64,000 nt of DNA from Lepiota brunneoincarnata (GCA_023014365.1 JAEBUN010000021.1:682001-746000), one strand, 5' to 3'; shown: positions 49,358 through 60,570, numbered from the stretch's first letter. The notes: generated by a model not told the origin, from the sequence alone. Translations and numbers: made by a program.

Positions 49358-50035
49358 ACTTGTTGCCTCTCTTCTCTCTTCTCACCCTCCTTGGTTTGCA
49401 CAGTACCATTAACTGTGAGGTCTAGACAGAACCGTAATCTGTTGAGGATCATCGCTTGTCTATTTGAGCATCTGACACAGTCCTCACCCCAAAGAACTCC
49501 AGCTGTTGTTCTTCTGAACCTTTGCACCCCAGCATCTCTATAGGTTCTTGGATTCCTTGTTTGTCTTGTCGAACATCTTAGTGGATCTTAAATTCTCGGA
49601 GGTTCCTCTTTACCGGAAAAGACATTGTTGCCCATCACGGGTAGTTATTTCAAAGCCAGGACAGACCATCCTAACCCTTGTATTTCCCAAACTGGTTCTG
49701 GATCTCCAGGACCCTCTCAACCATCTGTTACCCCATGTGCCATTCCATCTACTCCTCGCCCTACTCCTTCTTTTTGTGTGCCTTTGTCTTCTCCTGAGTC
49801 TGACCAACCCGTATACGCAACCCCACCTGAACCAGTGGATACCACCCTTCAGGTAGCCACCCAGATTACCAAACCATCACCCGTTGAACCACCTCAACTC
49901 CCCTTTGGTCTGCTAGAAGCAACCACAAGTACAGGAGGACCCCTACATTTTCCTATCTGACAGATCAAACCCGGACACCACCAGCTCCCCCAAACCCTAC
50001 AACCCTTCCCACCACCTTCCCCTCCCTCTGAAACC

Positions 50036-51076
50036 ATGTCTGAGACTATGGGAGACCCGCCGGCTAACCAGCCACTGTCCAGTCCACCAGGACCACCCGG
50101 ACCACCTGGAGGACCACTGGGACTGCCTGGACCACAAGGCCCACCCCGCCCACCGTCACCACAACCACCACACAATGGCTACAAGGAATTATCATTCGAG
50201 AAACTGACACTGTTCGATGGCAACCACAAGAATTTCCAGGAATTCATTAATTCCATAGCGCTCTACCTCTATGGTAACGCCAATATCTATAATACTGACA
50301 ACAAGAAGATTGTATTCTTCTTATCCCTGCTTAAAACCGGCAAAGCCAGTAACTGGAAGAACCAATACTTTCAGTCAAAACAATTCTGGGGAGAATTTAC
50401 CCCTGGATCGTACGATGAACTCGTTGAAGAGTTCACCGAAGCATTCTCACCCATCGACATCCCTTCCCAGGCATTCCACAATTTGAACACCCTTCGTCAA
50501 GGATCTTGCAATGTTGAAGATGTTATCGCAGAGTTCAAAACTCTCGTCCACTGCTCAGGACTCACCGAAGACCGCGCCCTCATAGAAAAGTTCCAAAACA
50601 TTATCAACCAGAACCTCACTTACAAAATCCTCACCGATCCAAACCCGCCCAACACCATAAACAAATGGTACCGCTGCGCTATCCAGATTGACAATATGTA
50701 CCTTAATGAAGGTCCCGAATATTACCCTTCTTTTAATATCCCTGGTGATCTGCACCCCAATCAAGAAGAAGTCAAAGAAGACCAACCGGATCATTTTCCC
50801 CACAATGACAACATCAACATCAATGCCGTCTTTACACCCAAAGAGAAACACGCCTACGAGAAAGGCTTGTGTTTCCATTGCTTCAAGCCCAGTCACATCT
50901 CCCGCATCTGCCCCAACGTCACCCGACTGCAACCAAAAATCAATAAAGTGACAAATATACAAAATGCTTCCCTTAAAATCTGTTCTATCATCAAATCTAT
51001 TCCTGAAACTGAAGCCGTTGAAGTCTATGAGACCTGGTCCAAAGACCTGACTATGCAACTGTTTGCAAATTTTTGA
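50036..51076 (+). CDS. Gypsy-3 gag
   Basis: 346 codons from MSETMGDPPANQP. An N-terminal collagen-like Gly-Pro-Pro stretch (PPGPPGPPGGPLGLPGP, about 50090-50150) is followed by a Gag core (LFDGNHKNFQEFINSIALYL, ELVEEFTEAFSPID, LEQ-type helices) and one CCHC knuckle (CFHCFKPSHISRIC, about 50870-50911). The frame is open upstream to about 49625 except for one TGA near 49958-49960 (FPI*QIKP), so the original Gag was longer with a Pro/Ser-rich N-terminus. The last codons, GCAAATTTTTGA, contain the heptamer A AAT TTT just before the stop. Confidence 0.85.
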   Translation: MSETMGDPPANQPLSSPPGPPGPPGGPLGLPGPQGPPRPPSPQPPHNGYKELSFEKLTLFDGNHKNFQEFINSIALYLYGNANIYNTDNKKIVFFLSLLKTGKASNWKNQYFQSKQFWGEFTPGSYDELVEEFTEAFSPIDIPSQAFHNLNTLRQGSCNVEDVIAEFKTLVHCSGLTEDRALIEKFQNIINQNLTYKILTDPNPPNTINKWYRCAIQIDNMYLNEGPEYYPSFNIPGDLHPNQEEVKEDQPDHFPHNDNININAVFTPKEKHAYEKGLCFHCFKPSHISRICPNVTRLQPKINKVTNIQNASLKICSIIKSIPETEAVEVYETWSKDLTMQLFANF

Positions 51077-53643
51077 TTTGGAGGTTCTGTTTGATGCCAG
51101 CCCCTCCCAGTTCTCCTCTCTCTTGTAATGTTGTAACTCTTGCATCTACCTCAAACAATAAATCCATATATCTTCCTTTAAAGGTGCAGAGCTTGAGAGA
51201 ACAAAAAGACGTCCTGCTTATTGCCCTCCTTGACTCTGGAGCTCAAGGAAACTTCATATCAGATGACTTCATCACCAAGCACCATTTATGGAAGCAAGAA
51301 CTTCCTCGAGCAATTAACATGTGCAATTTTGATGGATTGAACAACTTGAACAGAATGATTACCCATTACTCTACTTTCCACATGATAATTGATGGTTGAT
51401 TAACTCCCATCACCACCTACGTCGCAGCAACAGGATCAAAACCAATGGTCCTTGGTTTCCCATGGCTTAACGAAGTCAACCCGAAGACCAATTGGAAACA
51501 CCGTACGTTCCAATGGAGAAAAGAGAAGAAGTGCAACCACCACCCCAAGTACTTGACATACAACAACCATCCAATTGATATTGCTACCCTCGCAATGGAC
51601 CGATTAAACATGTTCGACCCTGAAGGAAAATCCTCCTACACCCCGCATGAACTGATCTATGAACCTCTCCTCAATGAGGACTACGAAGAGTTCTCTCTAG
51701 AGTCCGAGATGTGTCAGATCATTAGTATGCCCACTGAACTTGCTCATGTTGAGCTTGAGATCAACCAAACTAGCCAGGCTACAGAACTTGCAATTAAACA
51801 TGGAGACAAAAAGGTTGACGACCCCACCATTAAAGTTCCCTGTCAATTCCACCAATGGTTGAGTCATTTCAGCAAGAAAGCTGCTGAATGATTCCCTCCC
51901 CTGACAATCCTACGACCATGCAATCAAATTAAAGCCCGAATTCAAACCTGTCGCAATGAAAGCTTACAAGCTTTCCCCAAACCAGGATAACTCTTTGAAA
52001 GAGTTTATTTCCAAAAACCTCCATAAAGGTTACATCTGCCCGTCGAAATCCCCGATGGCATCCCCATTCTTCTTTGTCAACAAGAAGGATGGCTCACTCT
52101 GCCCTTGTCAAGATTAGCGCTATGTCAATAAGCATACGGTCAAGAACACATACTGAATCCCAATGGTTACCAAGATAATGGATAAGCTCAAAGGAGCCTG
52201 CATATTTTCCAAACTTGATGTCTGTGCCGGATACAACAACATTCGTATCAAGAAAGGAGATGAATGGAAAGGTGCATTCAACACCCCGCTTGGACTATTT
52301 GAACCAACCATCATGTTCTTTGGAATGTGTAACTCCCCCGCAACCTTCCAGGCATTTATGGATGACATCTTAGTGTCCCTGATCCTGCAAAGGAGGAATT
52401 GTCATCTACATGGACGATATCCTTATCTTTGCTCGCAACCAGGAAGAACACGACCACATTATGGAAGAAGTTCTCAAGTGTTTGGCCCTGAACGACATCT
52501 ATCTTAAAACTGAGAAATGCAAATTCTACTGCAACCATATGGAGTTACCTTGGTATGATTATCACACCCGACAAAATCAAAATGGACCCCATCAAACCAG
52601 CTGGAATCGCCCAATGGCCTGTACTGAAATGTACCAAAGACATCTGTAAATTTATAGGATTCTGTAACTTCTACTGGAAGTTCATCCATGGCTATTCCAC
52701 TATTGCCCAACCTCTTAACGCCCTCATGTCGACCAAGCGACTATTTGAGTGGACTGACGAGTGTTGAGACTTGTTTGATGCTTTGAAACTTCAATTTTCA
52801 AAGCAACCCATACTTACGATGCCCAACCAATCAAAACTGTTCAAAATCGAATGCGATGCTTTGAAATATGCTACCAGAGCCGTACTTTATCAAACTGACA
52901 TTAATAATCAATGCCACCCCATGGCTTTCCTATTGAAAACTCTTATGCCCACCGAACAAAACTACAATATTCACAACTGCGAATTACTTGCCATTATCCA
53001 CGCCCTAGGAGAATGGTGCCATTATTTGGAAGGAGGACCCTTCCCCGTTAAAGTTTGTACTGATCACCAGAACCTTACTTACTGGAAGAAACCACAGGAC
53101 ATAAATCAATGCCAGGCTGGCATCAATTCCTCTCCCACTTCAATCTCCAAATCAAGCATGTACCTGGTACAAAAATACCTGCTGCCGACGCTCTCTCCCA
53201 ATGTCCTGACCATATCCCCGATGAGGACAAAGACCAACAAATCCGTAACGGTATTACCCGAAACCATATTTGTCAACACCATTGACCAAGAAACCCGTAA
53301 TGATATACTTCGTCACAATAACTATAACCTGCATACTACCGAGCAGATCACTGCTCTCATGACCGCCCCATATGCTCCAACGGACTCCTGGTATTCTATA
53401 ACTTGAACCCCAAAAGGTCTAATTGTTACCTATGATGGTAGAACCATCCCACTGGAAGACCTTGAACTCTGCCAACGTATCATATGGAAATATCATAATT
53501 CCCCCACCACAGGACACCCTGGTATTGATACGACCCTTCACGTGTTGGAGCGTGATTTCTACTGGCCCAGTATGGCCAGTTTCACACGTGAATATGTCAA
53601 AGGATGTGCTGACTGTCAACAGTTTAAGATTAACCTGCCACCC
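51073..53643 (+). pseudogene. Gypsy-3 pol, decayed, ends within the integrase zinc finger
   Basis: The -1 frame begins at the gag stop and is open through the protease (LLIALLDSGAQGNFI). Stops follow at 51397 (TGA), 51889 (TGA, in AE*FPP where Gypsy-2 has AERFPP) and further on. RT pieces: LDVCAGYNNIRIKKGDEWKG, MFFGMCNSPATFQ, a frameshift, then YMDDILIFA (about 52407). RNase H: FKIECDALKYATRAVLYQ. Integrase HHCC: HNSPTTGHPGI..GCADCQQFKINL. It then stops at 53650, only 30 nt before ORF3; the DDE core and chromodomain (about 1.1-1.2 kb in Gypsy-2) are missing. Confidence 0.88.
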
Positions 53644-53682
53644 CTACCGTAAATAAATCACACCGCCTCATTTAACAGTACA

Positions 53683-54771
53683 ATGCCCTCCTCCGTCCAA
53701 TCTCTCCCATCCGAATCTGCTCTTATTTCTACCCCACCGACGTTAGATGGAACAACCAGATCCTCGTCCACGCAACCCGACTCCAATCGCATCCTCTACC
53801 AATTCCTTGTCGAGAGTGCTCTTAACACCACTGAAGACACACTGCCCCCATGCCACGTACCACAACAGACCACTCCCCCCAGTCCCGTTCCACCTGTCGC
53901 TGAAATGCCAACCGCCATCCCTGCTCCCCTGCTTGTCGCTACCATTAGTGACTATATTAACAAAGTTGACAGTGCCTCTACCCTTGTCTTTTCACTTCTT
54001 ATCGCACCAATGCCAGTAGTATCAACAGAAGTTTGTGATGGCTTCTTCCAACTCTGCGAAAATCTCCTCTGCCTCCATGGCCTTGAACAAAGTGTCGAAC
54101 GAGTCAAAGAAGCAAACCAGAATATGTTCAACTGCCTGTGGGCCGACCCCACCTTCCACCAAATCTTCACTGAGCATTGCAGCTCCACAACCGGTATATG
54201 GATTGCGCCCACAATCCCTAGTCCGATTCAACCTGCGCCAACCGACCGACCATCCTGACAAGTCCCTGTTCACTCTACCCACTGACAAGTTCAACCTGAA
54301 CAACCTCCAAGCCCTATTACCCCACCTATTATCGTACCCCCCACCTCTGCACCACCACCCCAAACTCGACGACAAACAGTGGACAATTTCACCCAGCGAA
54401 TGGAAGCCCGTCAACAGCAGGAAACCCACCCCCTTCCCCAAAGACCTCCCCGACATTGTACCACCCCCACTGTCACACCCCAAGCCATGACAACCCATTC
54501 ATACAATGTTGGAAGAAATTGCTGTTTCGAGTGCCATCAGATTGGCCACTGGGCACACAGCTGCCCCCAATACACCTGCTGCTACTGCAACCACTCTGCA
54601 CCAGGACATTACATGCGAACCTGCCCTGTCTACCACCAGAACCAATGGAACGCTGTGCTTGAAAGGACGGCGCAATGCTATCCCAACACCTTTGGATGAA
54701 TGTATGATATTATTGGCGACGGCCAATACAATGACTACGACTATGCCTATGATGGTTACAGCTACGACTAG
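53683..54771 (+). pseudogene. Gypsy-3 ORF3: twin zinc-knuckle protein with three TGA stops
   Basis: One frame from ATG 53683 (MPSSVQSLPSE..) to TAG at 54769, interrupted by TGA at 54256, 54283 and 54697. Knuckle 1 C-x2-C-x4-H-x4-C (CFECHQIGHWAHSC) and knuckle 2 C-x2-C-x6-H-x4-C (CYCNHSAPGHYMRTC core) are at 54523-54624, with the same four-residue linker and the same APGHY as ORF3 of Gypsy-2. The N-terminal part is helical (ICENLLCLHGLEQSV-like), the middle Pro-rich, the tail Tyr/Asp-rich (YNDYDYAYDGYSYD). Confidence 0.72.
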
Positions 54772-54859
54772 AAACAACTACTTCCGTGACCTGCACCCTA
54801 CACCCGTACCCCGCCATCTATTGACTTCGAAACAGAGTTCGAAGATTAGAAGGGGGTAA
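54035..54859 (+). other. Gypsy-3 ORFX-like frame overlapping ORF3
   Basis: The frame +1 to ORF3 is open from 54035 or earlier to a TAA at 54857-54859 that touches the 3' LTR, with one TGA at 54488. Same relative frame and position as ORFX of Gypsy-1/2, but here it ends at the LTR edge instead of entering it. Sequence similarity to ORFX is weak and partly forced by the knuckle codons. Confidence 0.35.
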
Positions 54860-55211
54860 TGTTACCATTTTCCCTTTCATGCGCCCGTCTGTCTATTTTT
54901 GCTTATCACATGTTGCTGCCCGTTGTCAGCACCTGGTTATATTTACTTATCACATGCCACTGCCCATCTATAGTTAGTTCACCTTTGGCTTGTGATTCCC
55001 ACCCGTTCACATGTGATTCTTTCCTTTATCACATGCCAGTTGCCCCAGTAGTATATATAGACCTAGATATTACTTGTAATCTCTAGCTTTGTCTTGTTAT
55101 ACACCGTATTTGTTCCTGATCTTAGGCATTGCCTTAGACTTGCTCGCACTACTCAACGGTTAACTTGTCATTAATCGCATTGAGCCTTGCAGACACCTAA
55201 CCAGCGTAACA
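54860..55211 (+). repeat. Gypsy-3 3' LTR
   Basis: 352 bp, direct repeat of the left LTR with about ten differences. Preceded by a purine-rich tract (GAAGATTAGAAGGGGG). Confidence 0.9.
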
Positions 55212-56899
55212 ACAAAGATGCTCCATTGATGATTAAAGGAATAGGTTCCATCCTCTTGTGTCATCAGATCCAGCATGGTGACAAATCAGAAGTTGTGGTT
55301 ACATGCTTGATGCCTGTTTATTATTGTCCTGGACTCACAATGAGACTACTTTCCATGGGAACCCTGCTCTGCACAGGATGGAAAGTAGAAGAAAATGCAG
55401 ATCAGATAACCTTCCATGATATGCAAGGGTTAAGAGGTATTGCAGGCTCATTCTTCCCTATTGAGCCCTACCATCTTTTGGGTAGAAGGAAAATGTGTTC
55501 TTCAAGAAAGCATGTCCTCCCTGAAAGGACCCTCCACAGAGACCTGGCATTGTTGACTTGGTCATGCTTTGGAAGAAGTACTCAGACATATGACTGAAAA
55601 TACTCAGGGATGTTCACCATTTGGTATCTGAAAGGATCCCACATGTCCTGGTTGCGCTTTAGGAAAGCAGCATCAGAAATTGTTTACAGAATCCCATAAA
55701 CAAGCATCATCATTCCTTGAATTGATTCATACAGATCTTCTAGAACTTCCTGTGCTCTCATACCATAAATATAAATGGGCAATTACATTCTTAGATGACT
55801 TCTCTTCTCATGCTTAGATAGTACTCCTTAAAGCCAAGTCCGATGCCTTCTGTGCATTCTGTGACTTCAGAGCTAATGTTGAGTTACAATTTAAGAAACC
55901 AATCACATGCTTATGCAGTGATCGTGGTAGAGAATATATGTCATCAGAATTTCTGGAATTCCTAAAACAACATGGTATTATACATGAGACTAGTGCACCC
56001 AACATGCATCAACAAAATGGTCATGCAGAATGTTTGAATAGAACATTAATGGATAAAACATGTGCATGCAACTGAAAGCTTGCCTTCCTCCTTCTTATTG
56101 GGAGTTTGCACTTGATACAGCCATACACATCATTTGGCTGTGGAGCATATGTTCTCCTCCCACAACATGACAACAAACTAGCATCTAGTTCTGAGCTTAT
56201 GCTCTTTGTGGGATATGAGTACACAATAAAAGCCTATTGGTTTATTAGATTCAACCAAGGCAATGTTATTTATGTTTCTCCCACTGCACAGTTTGATGAA
56301 GGACTTTTTCCCAAGTGCCAAGAGTCCTCACGAAAGAAACAAGTTGAGTTAAATCCTCCTCTTCCCAATTTTGACCAATCTCCAGTTCCAGATTTGCCAT
56401 GAGGTAGACTGCCATCTCCACCATCAATTCCTCCTTCTGATAATAATCCTCCTAGTACTGATGATTCTAACAATTTGCAGACACCCCCAGATACTCCTGG
56501 AGCTATGACCCCAGAAGCACCTAGTGTGCCTTCCTGATCTCCATCTCCTCTGGCTCCACCTCCTCCTCCTGAATCAAGATGCTCTGCTAGGGTTCCCAAA
56601 CCCATTCAGTAACTGGATTACAAGAGAAGTGATTTGTCTGAAGGATGAAAGAGGAAAGCTGAGGATGAAATTGATAAGGAGCAAGGTCCGCAATGGAATC
56701 CCATTTGCAGACATCCAGGTCATTTAGATAATCCAGAGGAATTTAAACATGCTCATCAACGCATGTGGCATGCTCCTCCAGATTTTTCATGGGGACCAGG
56801 ATATCTGGTTCAGGGGGAACCTAATGTTCAATGGCTTTGCCAAGAACAAGATTTGACTTTATAGAATTCTTGTTAGCGCAACGTACTGTGAAACAAGAA

Positions 56900-57535
56900 G
56901 GTTTGAGTTCTAGGGTGATGATTCGGTAGGTGATGAGGGTGGCGGTAGAAGTGAAAACGAAAATGAGTAGGTAAGCCAGATCTTCTGGCGGGGAGAGGTT
57001 GAGGGATGTAGCGATGGCTACACAGAGAGGTGGTTTTCTTTCGCACGTTGTTTTGAACGACCAGGGTACCTCGACACGTTCAGTACGTCGGCAGAGCAGA
57101 GCAGAGTAGAGGGCGAGCAAGGGATAAGCAGCAGAGTATCTTAGTGTTTTGTTACCCAGGTTAGGGGTTCGCTCTTGAGTAGCACAGCGTTCGTGGCAAG
57201 ATGTCTATACAGACTTGGTCTTGTCCTACTAGGCATGACTTGGAGACGACGGAGCACTATAGTCCAGCCGGTTTAAGGGCAAAGAGATATAGGAGGCAAG
57301 AACTGTATAACACTAAGATAAGGATACAAGGTATTGTACTGTATCCTTATATACTCCTAAGTGTGGCTGTACTCCTGCTATAATAGTTCAGACCGGGGTA
57401 ACTATGAGTCAGAGATAAGAAAACATGAGGCGTATACTAAGAATAGTCCTTCTGATGTACACTACTGATAGTTTCATAGTGACATGGGAATGTGAACTAA
57501 AAGTAACCGTCCTTCTGATGTGGCTTCTGATAACA
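56900..57535 (-). mobile_element. Gypsy-4a: 5' end fragment of a Ty3-like element (LTR and leader)
   Basis: On the minus strand: LTR 57535-57150 (386 bp, TGTTATCAG..GGGTAACA), then the self-priming site AACACTAAGAT (57148-57138), then a leader with a short ORF (57120 to about 56905; NLSPPEDLAYLLIFVFTSTA). It is broken off around 56,850-56,900 against Copia-B. The same sequence occurs inverted at 63251-63900. Confidence 0.8.
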
Positions 57536-59418
57536 CATGTGCTACTTAAATACAATAACAGTCTGTGCACAGATCAGGTAGCAAACACTACTTAGGCTAC
57601 CAGAAATAACATACACAAACAAGATACAACAGTGTTAGATATTACAACTGTACACCAGATCGGTCTTGGGGATGGGGGTGGCTGAAGGCTGAGGCCAGGC
57701 TTGGGCATTGGCTAGAGAGGCCGAGCCTGGACACCCAACCACAGACCCCTAGACATACTTTGCATAAGGGGGTGTGTACATGCTAGTCCCCTTACACCAG
57801 CTCCCTCTTAAGAGTTGACAACCCAGCAACTCAGTTCCTTCATCCTAGGCAGTGCAAGCCCAGCAGCCATCCATGAGCCAAATGATGAGCCCATCCATCA
57901 GGAGAGAATGGGCATAGTCAAGATGGGCCAGGTAGGTGACAGGCGGAAATCCCTGGCCCCAGGTCAAAATGACACTGTCGACCTCTATCAGGGTCAAGGC
58001 CGGGGTAGGGGCAGCACTTCCCATCCAGACTTGGGACTCCAGGAGTAGATGTACCAGAGGGAGTAGAGATGGGCATAGGAGAGCTACATGATGGTTGCTG
58101 AGAAACCGCAGGCAAGCGAATAGGGGTAGGGGTAGATGCCGCTGTGTGCATAGTGGTTGACAAAATGCCAGCTGGGGTAGAGATCATAGGGGGAGTGGGA
58201 GCAACAGAAGAGGCCTGCAAGGAGGACCATGTGCCTGGGTGTGCCCAGTCAGGGACCAAGGTAGCAGAACCAGAGGCAGTGGGGTCCACACAAGCCGGAG
58301 TGGGAGCCTGACCCACTACAGGAGCAGATGGTCCAGGGGCTGCTGGGGCAGGGCTGGAAACTGCCGTTGTCTTCTCCTTCTTTGTCTTTGGAAGATGGAC
58401 ACACTTGCATGCAATCTGCTCACCTAACACCACAAGGGCATCACTGAGTTGCTGCTTGGTTCCCCTGATAGAGGCATGGCACTCATTGGCACCATCCATG
58501 GCCACTGAATAGACCTGGAGGTGAGCACCACTAATGTCAGTGACCTGTTTAAGGCCACAGCTACTGTGACCAATCACATGCCCACCCATGTTGTTGGCAA
58601 TGACAAGAGTGGTCTGGTAGCGATTAGCCTGGTCATTCCACAGGTAGTGGGCTGAAAGTGGGAGGGCAGTAGAGGTGCCTTTTACTGTGGGGCGAGTGGG
58701 GCCTGGGTGGTTAGGAGTGCATGGGATACCTTGGAGATCTGCAAGCAACCCTTCTGGGTAGTGGCTGCCTGAATGACAGCTGGGGAGGGGCCGGCAGCAG
58801 CCATTGAGGTACAATCCTCAAGGGTGTGCAAGTGGGATGAGAGTGAACCAATCAAGTGGTTAAGCTTGCCAATCTGGGCTAATAGGGCCTGAGTATCCTC
58901 ACCTGAACACAAGGGTCCTGCTAAGGCAGGGGCTGTTGTTGGTGGGGCAGGCACAGTCGCTTTCTGCTTGCCTGAGGACTTCTGGCGGGGCATACTAGCA
59001 GTAGGGCTGGGGGAACAGGGTAGATTGGGTGCAGAGGGCTAGAGTGGTAAGTTTGCATAGAGACCTGAATATTCTGTTAATGGAGTAAGGTGTGCCAGAA
59101 CCAAGTTAATATTCAGGTGCTGATCATAATTGGCACACATTGATATGCCAATTTCATGCCTATACATGAATTCCATACTCCGGAACGATTCTCTACATAG
59201 AATCATTGGCTATATCATTAAAGAACCCTATAGAGGATTGGTACTATATCCTGTAGTAGGCAGTTTGACCGAACTGAGGATATTCAAGCCTCGGAAGTGT
59301 TCAAACCAGCTCATTATCACTATGCTTAGTGAACCAAGCTATCAGAACACTCTCCAGAGGGATTCCGGACTCTACATAGCCTATTGAGTATACTCCAGTC
59401 ACATCCAGGGACCTTACA
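57536..59418 (-). mobile_element. Short LTR element with a KH-domain ORF
   Basis: On the minus strand: possible 5' LTR 59418-59075 (TGTAAGG..TTAACA), then ORF 58993-57918, a purine tract (AAGAGGGAG, about 57804-57812), and a 3' LTR 57796-57536 truncated by Gypsy-4a. The 57.5 kb LTR clearly matches the solo LTR at 61642-61963. The 59.1 kb LTR matches it well only over its first ~70 bp, so the pairing is tentative. With about 1.3 kb internal DNA it cannot encode pol and would be non-autonomous. Confidence 0.5.
57918..58993 (-). CDS. KH-domain gag-like ORF, frame changes near 58690
   Basis: Starts MPRQKSSGKQKATVPAPP with a short helical segment (ALLAQIGKLNHLIGSLSSHL). Near 58690 the frame changes by one, so a frameshift or tiny intron is needed. 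The next part reads GGHVIGHSSCGLKQVTDISG, then AHLQVYSV, ASIRGTKQQLSDALVVLGEQI: the KH fold signature (GxxG loop variant IGHSSCG, SGA-x-IxV strand, final helix). KH domains bind single-stranded RNA or DNA. The C-terminal 130 residues are Pro/Ser/Thr-rich. Possibly the packaging protein of a non-autonomous element. Confidence 0.55.
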
Positions 59419-59443
59419 AGCAGTTTTCTGATGAACTCAGATT

Positions 59444-60440
59444 TGTTGGAACCTAAAGAATGTATATAGCAGCTGTTGCAGGTGTATTACGCCCATAGCG
59501 AGCCCAATAATGATGACCGGACCATGGAACAGAACATCCAATGTTTGGGAGGCGACACCTGATGCCCAAAACCCTAGACATATCAAAGACTCATAATTAA
59601 TGAGTGCTTTGTGGGTCCTGGCACCTTGGCATATTGCCTGACTGAGATTAATTACAATGGATCAAGGGATTGTCCATATGCCATACATTCTGATCATAAT
59701 TGATCCAGAGGCTTAACACACTTGCATGGATGCAGAATAATGCAGACAAGCACGGAACACATCTGGCTGGATTGTCATTTGTCAATCAGAGAAAAACCCA
59801 TAACCCAGGGCAAGGTAGAAATGCTGCCAAACCTTCCAAAATATTCTGCAGTACCTGTAACAATTAAGCTTATTGTTTTCTATTTCATATTTACTATCTC
59901 TCATATGTATCTAAACAATATAAATACGGTCGCGCTTGTTTGTGGAGAAGAGAGAGGTCTCACCCCTGCTTCCACATGCAAGTCTGCAAGCCATGATCAA
60001 GAACAGTTTCAGAGGACTATTTAGTGTGCGTCGTTAAGTGTGATTTCTTCGGTTGTCGACCAACCCAGAGACAGAGACAGAGAACAGAGTCCAGAGTTTA
60101 GAGTTCCAGAGTGCTAGAGACAGAGACAGAAACAGAGAACAGAGTTCAGAGACCAGAGACCAGAGACTAGAGACCCCATGCTTTGAATTGACAGGGATTG
60201 TCCTTTCACTGTTGCACTGTACAGCTAAGATAACTTCAACAGCTGTTTTTTAACCTCTAAAAACACTATCCTCTTGAATTTTGCTGTCAGAATGCACCCC
60301 CAGAACACCCTAAAAGATGAAACTGTTCATTATCTATCTCATACTACTTGTATTAACTTAAGCTTATCAAATTTTGACTAAGCTTAGTGAGAACAAGCCG
60401 TTTATCTATATTAAAACCCACAAACGTTTCTACCTTTTCA
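59444..60440 (+). repeat. Tentative Gypsy-5 5' LTR
   Basis: TGTTGGAACC..CTTTTCA, about 997 bp, chosen because it ends two bases before a TGG-type primer site. AATATAAATA at about 59917-59926 may be the TATA box. Downstream is an AGAGACAGAGAACAGAG-type purine repeat (60070-60175). No second copy or TSD is in the window. Confidence 0.45.
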
Positions 60441-60442
60441 TC

Positions 60443-60459
60443 TGGAGCCCACCGTGAGG
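60443..60459 (+). promoter_or_regulatory. Possible tRNA primer-binding site of Gypsy-5
   Basis: TGGAGCCCACCGTGAGG starts with TGG, the complement of a CCA tRNA end, and resembles primer sites of other Ty3 elements. The tRNA is not identified. Confidence 0.45.
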
Positions 60460-60570
60460 GGGGTTTTCAGTTGAATTTCACGAGACAAACACCAAAAGAC
60501 TTGGACACTGGCCCGCCTTTCACCTGCGAAGCAGAAAAAGGTTCAAGCAAAGACCATAAAGTCACCCAAA

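Larger units (their letters stand above)
48993..55211 (+). mobile_element. Gypsy-3: decayed Ty3/gypsy element nested in Copia-B
   Basis: LTRs 48993-49345 (353 bp) and 54860-55211 (352 bp) with ends TGTTACC..TAACA. TSD ACAAA at 48988-48992 and 55212-55216. Gene order gag, pol, ORF3/ORFX as in Gypsy-1/2, but with diverged sequence, so it is a different family. Pol has many stops, at least one frameshift in RT, and lacks the integrase core and chromodomain. The LTRs differ at about ten positions. It cannot move on its own. Confidence 0.93.
48867..56750 (+). pseudogene. Copia-B protease, integrase and linker, split by Gypsy-3
   Basis: Protease site EWILDSGASYHFSG (DSGA at 48900-48911). The frame is cut at 48992 by Gypsy-3 and resumes at 55217: ..LVSTANK joins DAPLMIKGIGSILL exactly, using one TSD. 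Integrase pieces follow: FLELIHTDLLELPV, FLDDFSSHA, CLCSDRGREYMSSEF and NMHQQNGHAECLNRTL (about 55700-56050), with several stops. After that come WFIRFNQGNVIYVSPTAQFDEGLF and a Pro/Ser/Asp-rich linker to about 56750. RT is absent. Confidence 0.8.
38399..56900 (+). mobile_element. Copia-B: Ty1/copia element, 3'-truncated, with two nested Ty3 elements
   Basis: Starts with a 243-bp LTR and an iMet-type primer site, followed by leader, gag (about 47103-48003), protease (48867-48992), integrase (55217-56100) and a Pro-rich linker. No RT, RNase H or 3' LTR is found; near 56,850-56,900 it gives way to a Gypsy-4 piece. Gypsy-2 sits in its leader (TSD CTTTC) and Gypsy-3 in its protease region (TSD ACAAA). 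Many stops occur in all parts, so it is an old copy. Confidence 0.85.

Noticed and set aside
59075..59418. A further solo LTR (TGTTAATGG..CCTTACA)
   Set aside because: No target-site duplication flanks it; I treat it as the possible 5' LTR of the KH element instead, at low confidence.
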